The translations under genes were made by a program, and so were the position numbers. The notes beneath the pieces were generated by a model. It was given only the letters and a program-made list of their open reading frames with translations. It did not search any database and had not been told where the DNA came from. Source: Chloroflexota bacterium (lineage in GTDB: Bacteria; Chloroflexota; Dehalococcoidia; JACQGW01). Taken from it: 5,093 nt of DNA. Positions 1 to 5,084 of this stretch are shown piece after piece. The first letter of the stretch is position 1. Every line of letters starts with the position of its first letter. The DNA lies in the NCBI GenBank assembly GCA_016199325.1, contig JACQGW010000035.1, positions 1-5,093 of the forward strand. The letters are read 5' to 3'.

Positions 1-93
1 CCACGCGGGAGAGGGGCCGGGCGTGAGGGCCGGCCCGGCGCAGGCCGCCACGAAGAAGATCATCAGCAGAATGACCCAGCATCGGCGTGGCAT
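1..93 (-). CDS. Putative lipoprotein, N-terminal part only (runs off the window)
   Basis: Reading leftward from an ATG at 93-91, an open frame of 31 codons continues past the window edge. It begins MPRRCWVILLMIFFVAACAG: two basic residues, a hydrophobic core (about residues 6-15) and a lipobox V-A-A-C with Cys18 as the expected lipidation site. A Pro/Gly/Ser-rich linker follows, as is common after the lipidated Cys. This is a type II signal peptide, so the product is probably exported and anchored to the membrane surface. The function cannot be told because the mature domain lies outside the window. The start is well fixed: the only in-frame codons upstream lead to a TAA at 117-115 with no other start. 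No Shine-Dalgarno sequence is visible; the nearby promoter suggests a leaderless message. The gene is divergent from the CPBP protease operon. Confidence 0.72.
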   Translation of the reverse strand, partial: MPRRCWVILLMIFFVAACAGPALTPGPSPAW

Positions 94-99
94 GGCGAG

Positions 100-128
100 A
101 GTATGCCATGCCCGTTACACCCTGTCAC
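100..128 (-). promoter_or_regulatory. Candidate promoter of the leftward lipoprotein gene, probably leaderless
   Basis: On the minus strand there is a -35 box GTGACA (128-123, five of six consensus bases), a 17 bp spacer and a -10 box CATACT (105-100, four of six) preceded by TGG, an extended -10 signature. A start about 7 bases downstream of the -10 box would fall on or next to the A of the ATG at 93. That fits the absence of a ribosome binding site and points to a leaderless mRNA. This is motif matching only. Confidence 0.45.
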
Positions 129-129
129 T

Positions 130-154
130 CCCCCGACCCCCGACCCCGACCCCC
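130..154 (-). other. Potential G-quadruplex in the divergent intergenic region
   Basis: The plus strand shows four C-runs of 5, 5, 4 and 5 bases separated each time by GA. The minus strand therefore carries four G-tracts of at least four bases with two-base TC loops, which satisfies the usual intramolecular G-quadruplex rule; the plus strand could form an i-motif. It ends one base behind the putative -35 box of the leftward gene, on that gene's non-template strand. A regulatory role is inference; it may simply be low-complexity sequence. Confidence 0.5.
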
Positions 155-201
155 GTTTGTGGCGGTTCGCACGCACTCGCTATTCCACTTGCCCTACCGT
201 G

Positions 202-210
202 TGGTATAAT
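202..210 (+). promoter_or_regulatory. Extended -10 promoter element for the rightward operon
   Basis: TGGTATAAT is a perfect TATAAT (205-210) with the upstream TGn extension. No good -35 box lies at 16-18 bp spacing (TTCCAC at 183-188 is the nearest), which is acceptable for an extended -10 promoter. A start near 217 would leave a leader of about 19 nt before the ATG at 236. In a sequence this GC-rich an exact consensus -10 is unlikely by chance, so I take it as the main promoter of the CPBP-fchA-folD-fhs group. Confidence 0.6.
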
Positions 211-235
211 GGCCGAGCCGTGAGAAATCGCACAA

Positions 236-1144
236 ATGGCGGGTGAGCACCTGCCTCCCACCCGATCGCAGCTTCAGCCCTCGCTGCGGGCCGCCGTGTA
301 CCTGGGTGTCTGGCTCGTCGCCTTCCTGGCCGCCGGTATTGGCGCGACCGTGGTGGCGCTGGCGACCGGCCTCTCGACGTTGCGCGGCCTCGCGGCGCTC
401 GATCTGAGCCAGGAGTGGCGGTACTTCCTGCTGAGCAATCTGGCCGGGCTGGGCGTGACGCTGCTCGTGACCTGGCTCGTCCTGCGCTGGCTCGACCGGC
501 GTCCGCTGGCGAGCATCGGGCTCGCCTGGGGGGAGCGTGGGCCGGTGGCCCTCGCTTTCGGCGCGGCGCTGGGCGTGGCGCTGATGACGGCCATTTTTCT
601 GGTGGAGCTGGCCGCCGACTGGTTGCGGGTGCACGATCTGCTATCGGCCGACCCGGCGGCGTTCTGGCCGGCGTTTGTCGGCATGCTGGTGGGTTTTGCG
701 GCAGGCGCCGCGACCGAGGAGATCGTCCATCGCGGCTACATTCTCCCGCACCTCACCGAGCAATGGGGCCGTGGCGTGGCGGTGGCCGTCTCGTCGGCGC
801 TCTTTGCCGTCCTGCACGGCCTGAACCCGGGCGCAGGCCCGGCGGCGCTGGCGCTGCTCTTCGGGGCCGGCGTGCTCTTCGCCGCGGCGTACTACGCCGG
901 CCGGTCGCTCTGGCTGCCCATCGGGCTGCACTTCAGTTGGAACACCGCCGAGGGCCTCGTCTACGGGTTCCCGGTCAGCGGCCTGCTAACACCGCGGCTG
1001 ATCGTCGCGGAGCAGACGGGACCGGAGGTTGTGACCGGCGGTCGTTTTGGGCCGGAGGGCGGGCTGATCATCTTCCTCGCGTTCGGCCTGGGCCTGGCGG
1101 CACTCTGGGGTTGGAGGTTGCAGTGTTCGAAAACCACACGCTGA
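236..1144 (+). CDS. CPBP family intramembrane metalloprotease (CAAX protease/Abi type)
   Basis: A 302-residue polytopic membrane protein. It carries all three motifs of the CPBP (Rce1/Abi, PF02517) family: EEIVHR at 161-166 (the EExxxR motif, with glutamates as catalytic and metal-linked residues), F190-xxx-H194 (FAVLH), and H232-xxx-N236 (HFSWN). The motifs lie in or next to hydrophobic segments; likely membrane spans are near 20-45, 66-84, 102-125, 143-160, 200-222 and 274-293. Family members cleave substrates within the membrane or process CAAX-like or peptide substrates, and some bacterial members act in bacteriocin self-immunity; the substrate here is unknown. The ATG at 236 is the first possible start, since an in-frame TGA lies at 221-223. 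A clear Shine-Dalgarno is lacking. It is the first gene after a good extended -10 box, and its 3' end overlaps fchA by 22 bp, so it is probably co-transcribed with the folate genes although no functional link is evident. Confidence 0.88.
   Translation: MAGEHLPPTRSQLQPSLRAAVYLGVWLVAFLAAGIGATVVALATGLSTLRGLAALDLSQEWRYFLLSNLAGLGVTLLVTWLVLRWLDRRPLASIGLAWGERGPVALAFGAALGVALMTAIFLVELAADWLRVHDLLSADPAAFWPAFVGMLVGFAAGAATEEIVHRGYILPHLTEQWGRGVAVAVSSALFAVLHGLNPGAGPAALALLFGAGVLFAAAYYAGRSLWLPIGLHFSWNTAEGLVYGFPVSGLLTPRLIVAEQTGPEVVTGGRFGPEGGLIIFLAFGLGLAALWGWRLQCSKTTR
1113..1117 (+). promoter_or_regulatory. Ribosome binding site that fixes the fchA start
   Basis: GGAGG lies inside the end of the CPBP gene, 5 nt before a GTG at 1123. 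It favours this GTG over the in-frame TTG at 1111 and over the long in-frame extension upstream, and gives a protein of the normal family length. Confidence 0.65.
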
Positions 1145-1746
1145 GCCAGTTCATGGAGGAGCTGGCATCGGGAACGCCGACGCCGGGCGGCGGCAGCGCC
1201 GCCGCGGTGGCCGGCGCCATGGGGGCTGCGCTGCTCAGCATGGTCGGGAATCTGACGGCCGGCCGCGAGCGGTACGCGGCCGTCGACGCCGAGATGCGCG
1301 ACCTGATCGCCCGCTCGACAGTGCTGCGGAGACGGCTGCTGGAGCTGATGGAGGCCGACGTCGCCGCCTACAACCGGGTGGCGGCGGCGATGAAGCTGCC
1401 GCGCGGCACCGATCAGGAGAAGGCTGCTCGGACCGAAGAGCTCCAGGCGGCGCTCAGACAGGCGACGGAAGCACCGCTGGCGATCGTCGAAGCCTGCGCC
1501 GAGGTGCTCAAGCTCACGCCGCTGGCGACGGAAAAGGGCAACGTGAACGCGGTCAGCGACGCCGGGGCGGCGGCCCTCCTGGCCGAGGCGGCGCTCCACA
1601 CCGGCTCGCTGAACGTGCTGATCAACCTGGGGATGCTCAAGGACGCCGGCTACGTCGATCAGGTCCGCCGGCGGCTCGAAGCGCTGATGGCGGGAACCGA
1701 GGCGCTGAAGGACCGCGTTGTCGAGGAGGTCAAGAGCCGGCTATGA
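1123..1746 (+). CDS. fchA: Methenyltetrahydrofolate cyclohydrolase, FchA type (cyclodeaminase/cyclohydrolase family)
   Basis: A 207-residue cytosolic protein of the FTCD cyclodeaminase-like fold (PF04961), mostly helical and of the usual length for stand-alone FchA. The family signature is present: ASGTPTPGGGSAAAVAGAMG at about 15-34, a D-V-A-A-Y-N segment at 79-84, and KGNVNAVSDAGAAALLAEAA at about 138-157. FchA hydrolyses 5,10-methenyl-THF to 10-formyl-THF. The relatives that deaminate formimino-THF occur with histidine degradation genes; there are none here, and the neighbours are folD and fhs, so cyclohydrolase is the better call. The GTG start is chosen from the GGAGG 5 nt upstream. It overlaps the CPBP gene by 22 bp and shares an ATGA with folD, which implies translational coupling. 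Its role looks essential rather than redundant, because the adjacent FolD has lost its cyclohydrolase catalytic residues. Confidence 0.87.
   Translation: MFENHTLSQFMEELASGTPTPGGGSAAAVAGAMGAALLSMVGNLTAGRERYAAVDAEMRDLIARSTVLRRRLLELMEADVAAYNRVAAAMKLPRGTDQEKAARTEELQAALRQATEAPLAIVEACAEVLKLTPLATEKGNVNAVSDAGAAALLAEAALHTGSLNVLINLGMLKDAGYVDQVRRRLEALMAGTEALKDRVVEEVKSRL
1723..1730 (+). promoter_or_regulatory. Likely ribosome binding site of folD
   Basis: GAGGAGGT within the end of fchA lies 12 nt before the folD ATG. The spacing is a little long, but the ATGA stop/start overlap would also allow re-initiation by ribosomes that finish fchA. Confidence 0.5.
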
Positions 1747-2618
1747 CGGCAAAGCTCCTCGACGGACGCGCCATCGCCAGGGACCTGAAGGTCGAGATCG
1801 CCGAGGCCGTCCGGCAGCACGTCGCCGGGGCCGGCGCCGCGCCGTGTCTCTCGGTCGTCCTGGCCGGCGAGGACCCAGCCTCGCAGGTCTACCTGAAGCG
1901 GATCCTCTCGTCGTGCCGGGACGTCGGCATCGAGAGCCGGCCGGTGCTGCTGCCCGGCGACGTCCCACCCGCCCACTTCGAGCGGACGCTGCGGGATCTG
2001 AGCGACGACCCTACCGTCCACGGCATCCTCGTCTTCATGCCGCTGCCGGCCCAGCTCAGCCAGGAGACCGTCATCCAGACTATCGACCCGCGCAAGGACG
2101 TCGACGGCATCTCCCCGACGAACGCCGGGCTGCTGGCGCTCGGCCGGCCGCGCTTCGTGCCGAGCACGCCGCTGGGCGGACTGGAGCTACTGAAACGGTA
2201 CGGCGTGCCGCTCGCCGGCGCCCGCGCCGTCGTCGTCGGCCGGAGCAACGTCGTCGGCCGGCCGATGCTCCAGCTCCTGATCCTGAGCGACGCGACGGTG
2301 ACGGTCTGCCACAGTCGGACGAAGAACCTGGCCGAGGTCACCCGCCAGGCGGATATTCTGGTCGCGGCGATCGGCCGGGCCGGCACGATCACGGCCGAGA
2401 TGGTCAAGCCGGGCGCCGCCGTGGTCGACTTCGGGATCAACCCCATCGAAGGCGGGATCGTCGGCGACGTCGCCTTCGGGCCGGTGGCCGAGGTGGCGGC
2501 CCGGATCACACCGGTCCCCGGCGGCACCGGACCGATGACCAACATGATGCTCATGCGCAGCACCCTTGAAGCTGCACGCGCGCTCGACGCAGCCAAAATC
2601 GCAGGAAAGAGGAACTAG
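1743..2618 (+). CDS. folD: Methylenetetrahydrofolate dehydrogenase, FolD family; cyclohydrolase active site apparently lost
   Basis: A 291-residue protein colinear with E. coli FolD, so the residue numbers coincide through the catalytic domain. The N-terminal catalytic domain has PASQVY at 45-50 and KDVDG at 118-122. The Rossmann part has VVVGRSNVVGRPM (163-175) and HSRTKNL (190-196), and the C-terminal signature is ITPVPGGTGPMT (255-266). FolD normally performs both the NADP-linked oxidation of 5,10-methylene-THF and the hydrolysis of methenyl-THF. Here Tyr50 and Asp121 are kept, but the catalytic Lys54 is Ile (codon ATC 1902-1904) and its partner Gln98 is Phe (codon TTC 2034-2036). Lysine is present only at 52, two residues off. 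Arg167 and Ser191 match the positions that hold the NADP 2'-phosphate in the human enzyme, so NADP use is likely. I infer a dehydrogenase-only enzyme, comparable to yeast MTD1, with hydrolysis done by the neighbouring FchA. The start forms an ATGA overlap with fchA. Confidence 0.9.
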   Translation: MTAKLLDGRAIARDLKVEIAEAVRQHVAGAGAAPCLSVVLAGEDPASQVYLKRILSSCRDVGIESRPVLLPGDVPPAHFERTLRDLSDDPTVHGILVFMPLPAQLSQETVIQTIDPRKDVDGISPTNAGLLALGRPRFVPSTPLGGLELLKRYGVPLAGARAVVVGRSNVVGRPMLQLLILSDATVTVCHSRTKNLAEVTRQADILVAAIGRAGTITAEMVKPGAAVVDFGINPIEGGIVGDVAFGPVAEVAARITPVPGGTGPMTNMMLMRSTLEAARALDAAKIAGKRN

Positions 2619-2622
2619 GAGG
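2617..2622 (+). promoter_or_regulatory. Ribosome binding site of fhs, overlapping the folD stop
   Basis: AGGAGG begins with the AG of the folD TAG stop and ends only 2 nt before the fhs ATG. A perfect core with such short spacing is unusual; a second weaker purine stretch, AGAGG at 2608-2612, lies 12 nt from the ATG. No other start codon nearby fits the conserved Fhs N-terminus. Confidence 0.55.
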
Positions 2623-2624
2623 CT

Positions 2625-4334
2625 ATGACGACCACCGCCGTACCCAGCGACATCGCGATCGCCCAGGCAGCGCACCTCAAGCCGATCAAGGAGATCGCCG
2701 CCGGACTCGGATTCTCCGAGGACGACATCGAGCTCTACGGGAAATACAAGGCGAAGATCCCCCTCGAGATCCGCGATCGGCTCGCCGACCGGCCAACCGG
2801 CAAATATGTCGTCGTCACCGCCATCACGCCGACACCCCTGGGCGAAGGGAAGACGACGACGACCGTCGGCCTCGGCATGGGGCTGGCGAAGATCGGGCTG
2901 AAGTCGATCATCGCCATCCGCCAGCCGTCGCTCGGCCCGGTCTTCGGCATCAAGGGCGGCGCGGCCGGCGGCGGCTACGCCCAGATCGTCCCGATGGAGG
3001 ACTTCAACCTGCACCTGACCGGCGACGTTCACGCCGTCAGTCTGGCGCACAACCTGCTGGCCGCCTTCATCGACAACCACATCCTCCACGGGAACGAGCT
3101 CGGCATCGAGCCTCATAACATCCTCTTCCGCCGAGTCGTCGACGTCAGCGACCGGGCGCTGCGCAACATCGTCATCGGCCTGGGCAGCAAGGACGACGGC
3201 GTGCCGCGGCAGACCGGCTTCGACATCGCGGTGGCCTCGGAGGTCATGGCCATCCTGGCGCTGGCGACGGGTCTGCAAGACCTGCGCAGGCGACTGGGCC
3301 GGATCGTCATCGGCACGAGCAAGCAGGGCAAAGCCATCACCGCCGAAGACCTGAAGGTTGCCGGCGCCATGACCGTGCTGCTCCGGGACGCCATCAAGCC
3401 GAACCTGCTCCAGACACTGGAGAACTCGCCGGCCATGGTCCACGCCGGCCCGTTCGGCAACATCGCCCACGGCAACTCGTCCATCGTCGCCGACCAGGTG
3501 GCGACGAAGGTCGCCGACTTCGCGGTGACCGAGTCGGGCTTTGGGGCCGACCTCGGGTTCGAGAAGTTCGTCAACATCAAATGCCGGGCCAGTGGTCTGA
3601 TGCCCAGCGCGGCGGTCGTCGTCTGCACGGTGCGCGCGCTCAAGAGCCACAGCGGCCGGTTCCGGATCGTTGCCGGCAAGCCGCTGCCGCAGGCGCTCGT
3701 CGCCGAGGATCTCGTTTCGCTGCGTGAAGGCGCCGGCAACCTGGCCAAGCACATCGAGAACGTCCGCTTGATGGGCCTGCCGGCCGTCGTCGCCATCAAC
3801 CGGTTCTACACCGACACCGATGCCGAGGTCCGGCTGGTCCGGGAGATCGCCCTCGATGCCGGCGCCGCCGACGCCGTCGTCTGTGAGCACTGGGCAAAGG
3901 GCGGCGAAGGTGCCGTCGATCTGGCGCGGGCCGTGGCCAAGGCCACTGAAAAGCCGAATGGCTTCCGGTTCCTCTACCCGCTCGACATCCCGATCAAGGA
4001 GAAGATCCGGACCATCGCGACCCAGGTGTACGGCGCCAGCGACGTGACCTTCCAGCCACCCGCCGAGCGCGCGATCAAGCTCTTCACCGAGCTGGGCTAC
4101 AACGATCTGCCGATCTGCATGGCGAAGACGCACCTCTCGCTGTCGCACGATCCGGCCCTGAAGGGCCGACCGACCGGCTTCGTCGTGCCGATTCGGGACG
4201 TGCGCCTCTCGGCGGGCGCCGGCTTCCTGTATCCGCTGCTCGGCGACATGCGGACGATGCCCGGCCTGCCCACCCATCCGGCCGGCGAGAACGTCGACAT
4301 CGACGAGCACGGCCGGGTGGTCGGGCTGTTCTAG
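2625..4334 (+). CDS. fhs: Formate--tetrahydrofolate ligase (10-formyl-THF synthetase)
   Basis: A 569-residue cytosolic enzyme, close to the 555-560 usual for the bacterial family. It joins formate to tetrahydrofolate with ATP, giving 10-formyl-THF. The N-terminus SDIAIAQAAHLKPI (8-21) is typical. The ATP-binding loop TPLGEGKT lies at 70-77, followed by the family signature RQPSLGPVFGIKGGAAGGGY (99-118). Further conserved blocks are HGNSSIVAD (282-290), INRFYTDTDAE (391-401), EHWAKGGEG (421-429), FRFLYPLDIPIKEKI (447-461) and the C-terminal TMPGLPTHPA (544-553). Phe394 and Trp423 probably correspond to the aromatic pair that sandwiches the pterin in the Moorella enzyme (from memory of that structure). 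It starts 6 bp after folD, so FchA, FolD and Fhs are very likely made from one transcript. The gene set could supply formyl and methylene units for biosynthesis or act in formate assimilation; the window does not decide which. No damage is visible. Confidence 0.96.
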   Translation: MTTTAVPSDIAIAQAAHLKPIKEIAAGLGFSEDDIELYGKYKAKIPLEIRDRLADRPTGKYVVVTAITPTPLGEGKTTTTVGLGMGLAKIGLKSIIAIRQPSLGPVFGIKGGAAGGGYAQIVPMEDFNLHLTGDVHAVSLAHNLLAAFIDNHILHGNELGIEPHNILFRRVVDVSDRALRNIVIGLGSKDDGVPRQTGFDIAVASEVMAILALATGLQDLRRRLGRIVIGTSKQGKAITAEDLKVAGAMTVLLRDAIKPNLLQTLENSPAMVHAGPFGNIAHGNSSIVADQVATKVADFAVTESGFGADLGFEKFVNIKCRASGLMPSAAVVVCTVRALKSHSGRFRIVAGKPLPQALVAEDLVSLREGAGNLAKHIENVRLMGLPAVVAINRFYTDTDAEVRLVREIALDAGAADAVVCEHWAKGGEGAVDLARAVAKATEKPNGFRFLYPLDIPIKEKIRTIATQVYGASDVTFQPPAERAIKLFTELGYNDLPICMAKTHLSLSHDPALKGRPTGFVVPIRDVRLSAGAGFLYPLLGDMRTMPGLPTHPAGENVDIDEHGRVVGLF

Positions 4335-4347
4335 AGCGGATTGCAGT

Positions 4348-4436
4348 AGGATTGAGCCGGCGACACAGCCCAGTTCTTCCTGTCCGTCGGAAGCCAGGAT
4401 GTGGTGCTTGGCCGGCTTGATGCTACTGAGGATTGA
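4348..4436 (+). repeat. 8 bp direct repeat bracketing the fhs-HIT spacer
   Basis: AGGATTGA occurs at 4348-4355 and again at 4429-4436. The copies lie exactly 81 bp apart, so both fall in the same reading frame, and their TGA ends bound the short open frame described separately. It could be a trace of an insertion or deletion event; a chance pair of this size is also possible in 111 bp. Confidence 0.35.
4356..4436 (+). pseudogene. Possible remnant of an FHA-domain coding sequence
   Basis: The spacer between fhs and the HIT gene is open for 26 codons without a start codon, ending in TGA at 4434-4436. It reads AGDTAQFFLSVG then SQDVVLGRLDATED. The second part resembles the first strands of FHA domains (V-x-L/I-G-R-x-D), including forms I recall from Chloroflexota. 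The base composition is less GC-rich than the flanking genes. It is in frame with the downstream HIT gene, separated by the TGA and three codons. The likeness rests on about 14 residues and could be chance; the alternative is plain non-coding spacer. No convincing intrinsic terminator with a T-tract and no good sigma-70 promoter is visible in this 111 bp gap. Confidence 0.2.
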
Positions 4437-4445
4437 AAAGGGCGC

Positions 4446-4952
4446 ATGAAAGAGATTCTCTGGACACCCTGGCGGATGGCTTACATTGTTGGAACGCCGA
4501 AGTTGGGGTGTGTGCTGTGCGAGAAGCCGCGGGGGGAGCACGATCGGGAGAACCTCGTGCTCTTTCGGGGGCCGCGGGCCTACGTGCTGATGAACCTGTA
4601 CCCGTATAACCCCGGCCACCTGATGGTCGCGCCGTATCAGCACGCGGCCGACCTCGGCGAGCTCGACGCGCCGACGCGCGCCGAGCTGATGGAGCTGACC
4701 GAGCGGGCGACTGCCGTGCTCCGGCGAACGATGAACCCGCACGGGTTCAACCTGGGCATGAACCTGGGGCGCGTCGCCGGCGCCGGCATCGCCGACCACC
4801 TGCACCTCCACGTGGTCCCCCGCTGGGAAGGCGACACGAACTTCATGCCGGTCGTCGGCGAGACGAAGGTCCTGCCGGAAACCCTCGAGGCGACGTACGA
4901 CCGGCTGCGGCTGCACTGGGACGTCATATCGAGTGGCTCCGAGAGAGGGTGA
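4446..4952 (+). CDS. HIT family protein, Ap4A phosphorylase/hydrolase-like
   Basis: A 168-residue cytosolic protein with the histidine triad HLHLHVV (His118, His120, His122) inside the extended block GIADHLHLHVVPRWEGDTNF (114-133). HIT proteins cleave phosphate bonds in nucleotides through a histidine nucleotidyl intermediate. The N-terminus LWTPWRMAYI (5-14), the C-x-x-C at 22-25 and the VPRWEGDTNFM tail after the triad match the actinobacterial and Chloroflexota group that includes the mycobacterial Ap4A phosphorylase Rv2613c, so a diadenosine polyphosphate substrate is the best guess. The CxxC, with a histidine such as His66, may bind zinc as in other HIT proteins. The purine-rich AAAAGGG at 4436-4442 is a short-spaced ribosome binding site. 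The gene follows fhs on the same strand after 111 bp; whether it belongs to the operon is unclear. The exact substrate is uncertain. Confidence 0.88.
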   Translation: MKEILWTPWRMAYIVGTPKLGCVLCEKPRGEHDRENLVLFRGPRAYVLMNLYPYNPGHLMVAPYQHAADLGELDAPTRAELMELTERATAVLRRTMNPHGFNLGMNLGRVAGAGIADHLHLHVVPRWEGDTNFMPVVGETKVLPETLEATYDRLRLHWDVISSGSERG

Positions 4953-4955
4953 ACT

Positions 4956-4992
4956 GCCAAGACGCCAGGATCGCCAAGGAAGACGCCAAGAA
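4956..4992. repeat. Degenerate GCCAAG-type tandem repeat after the HIT gene
   Basis: GCCA recurs at 4956, 4964, 4973 and 4985, giving units GCCAAGAC, GCCAGGATC, GCCAAGGAAGAC and GCCAAGAATAC. It starts 3 nt after the HIT stop codon. Such GCCAAGAC-like runs occur as dispersed intergenic sequence in various bacteria. No coding role is visible. From 4993 to 5058 I see no gene, tRNA or clear promoter. Confidence 0.5.
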
Positions 4993-5058
4993 TACAGTGA
5001 GTCGGCCTGTGTGATCCCCCTGCGAGCCGCTCTATTGACCACTGCGCTGAGAACTGAA

Positions 5059-5084
5059 CGTAGCGCGGGGGCCCCCGCGCTACG
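5059..5084. repeat. Perfect 26 bp GC-rich palindrome (REP-like hairpin or terminator)
   Basis: The half-site CGTAGCGCGGGGG (5059-5071) is followed directly by its exact reverse complement (5072-5084). As RNA it could fold into an 11 bp stem with a 4-base GGCC loop on either strand. It lies 106 bases after the HIT stop and is followed by GAATCGTGC with no T-tract, so it is not a canonical intrinsic terminator, although it could still stop transcription from either side. A dispersed REP-type element is the main alternative. Confidence 0.75.

Noticed and set aside
23..223. Rightward open frame of 66 codons at the window start
   Set aside because: It is antisense to the lipoprotein signal peptide, runs through the C-rich tract and the extended -10 box, and shows no protein-like features.
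94..235. THF or ZTP riboswitch upstream of the folate operon
   Set aside because: The predicted leader before the first gene is only about 19 nt, and the gaps between the folate genes are too short for an aptamer. I saw no matching fold.
415..1122. Upstream extension of the fchA frame to 415
   Set aside because: This part is an out-of-frame, Arg/Ala/Gly-rich reading of the CPBP gene. The FchA family begins at about 1123, where a GGAGG ribosome binding site is present.
2230..2264. Repeated CGTCGTCGGCCGG in folD
   Set aside because: It is explained by the protein sequence VVGRSNVVGRP, where VVGR is encoded twice with similar codons in the NADP-binding loop.
1718..2569. Rightward open frame of 283 codons overlapping folD
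   Set aside because: It is the +2 shadow of folD, extremely Arg-rich with no domain; the folD frame carries all conserved motifs.
4335..4445. Intrinsic terminator between fhs and the HIT gene
   Set aside because: Only a weak 6 bp stem (GCCAGG with CTTGGC, near 4393-4412) is seen, with a wobble pair and no T-tract.
2187..5042. Very long open frame of 951 codons on the minus strand
   Set aside because: It lies antisense to folD, fhs and the HIT gene, all of which have clear family motifs, and its composition (Asp, Arg, Val, Gly, His rich with no recognisable domain) is that of a GC-rich antisense shadow.
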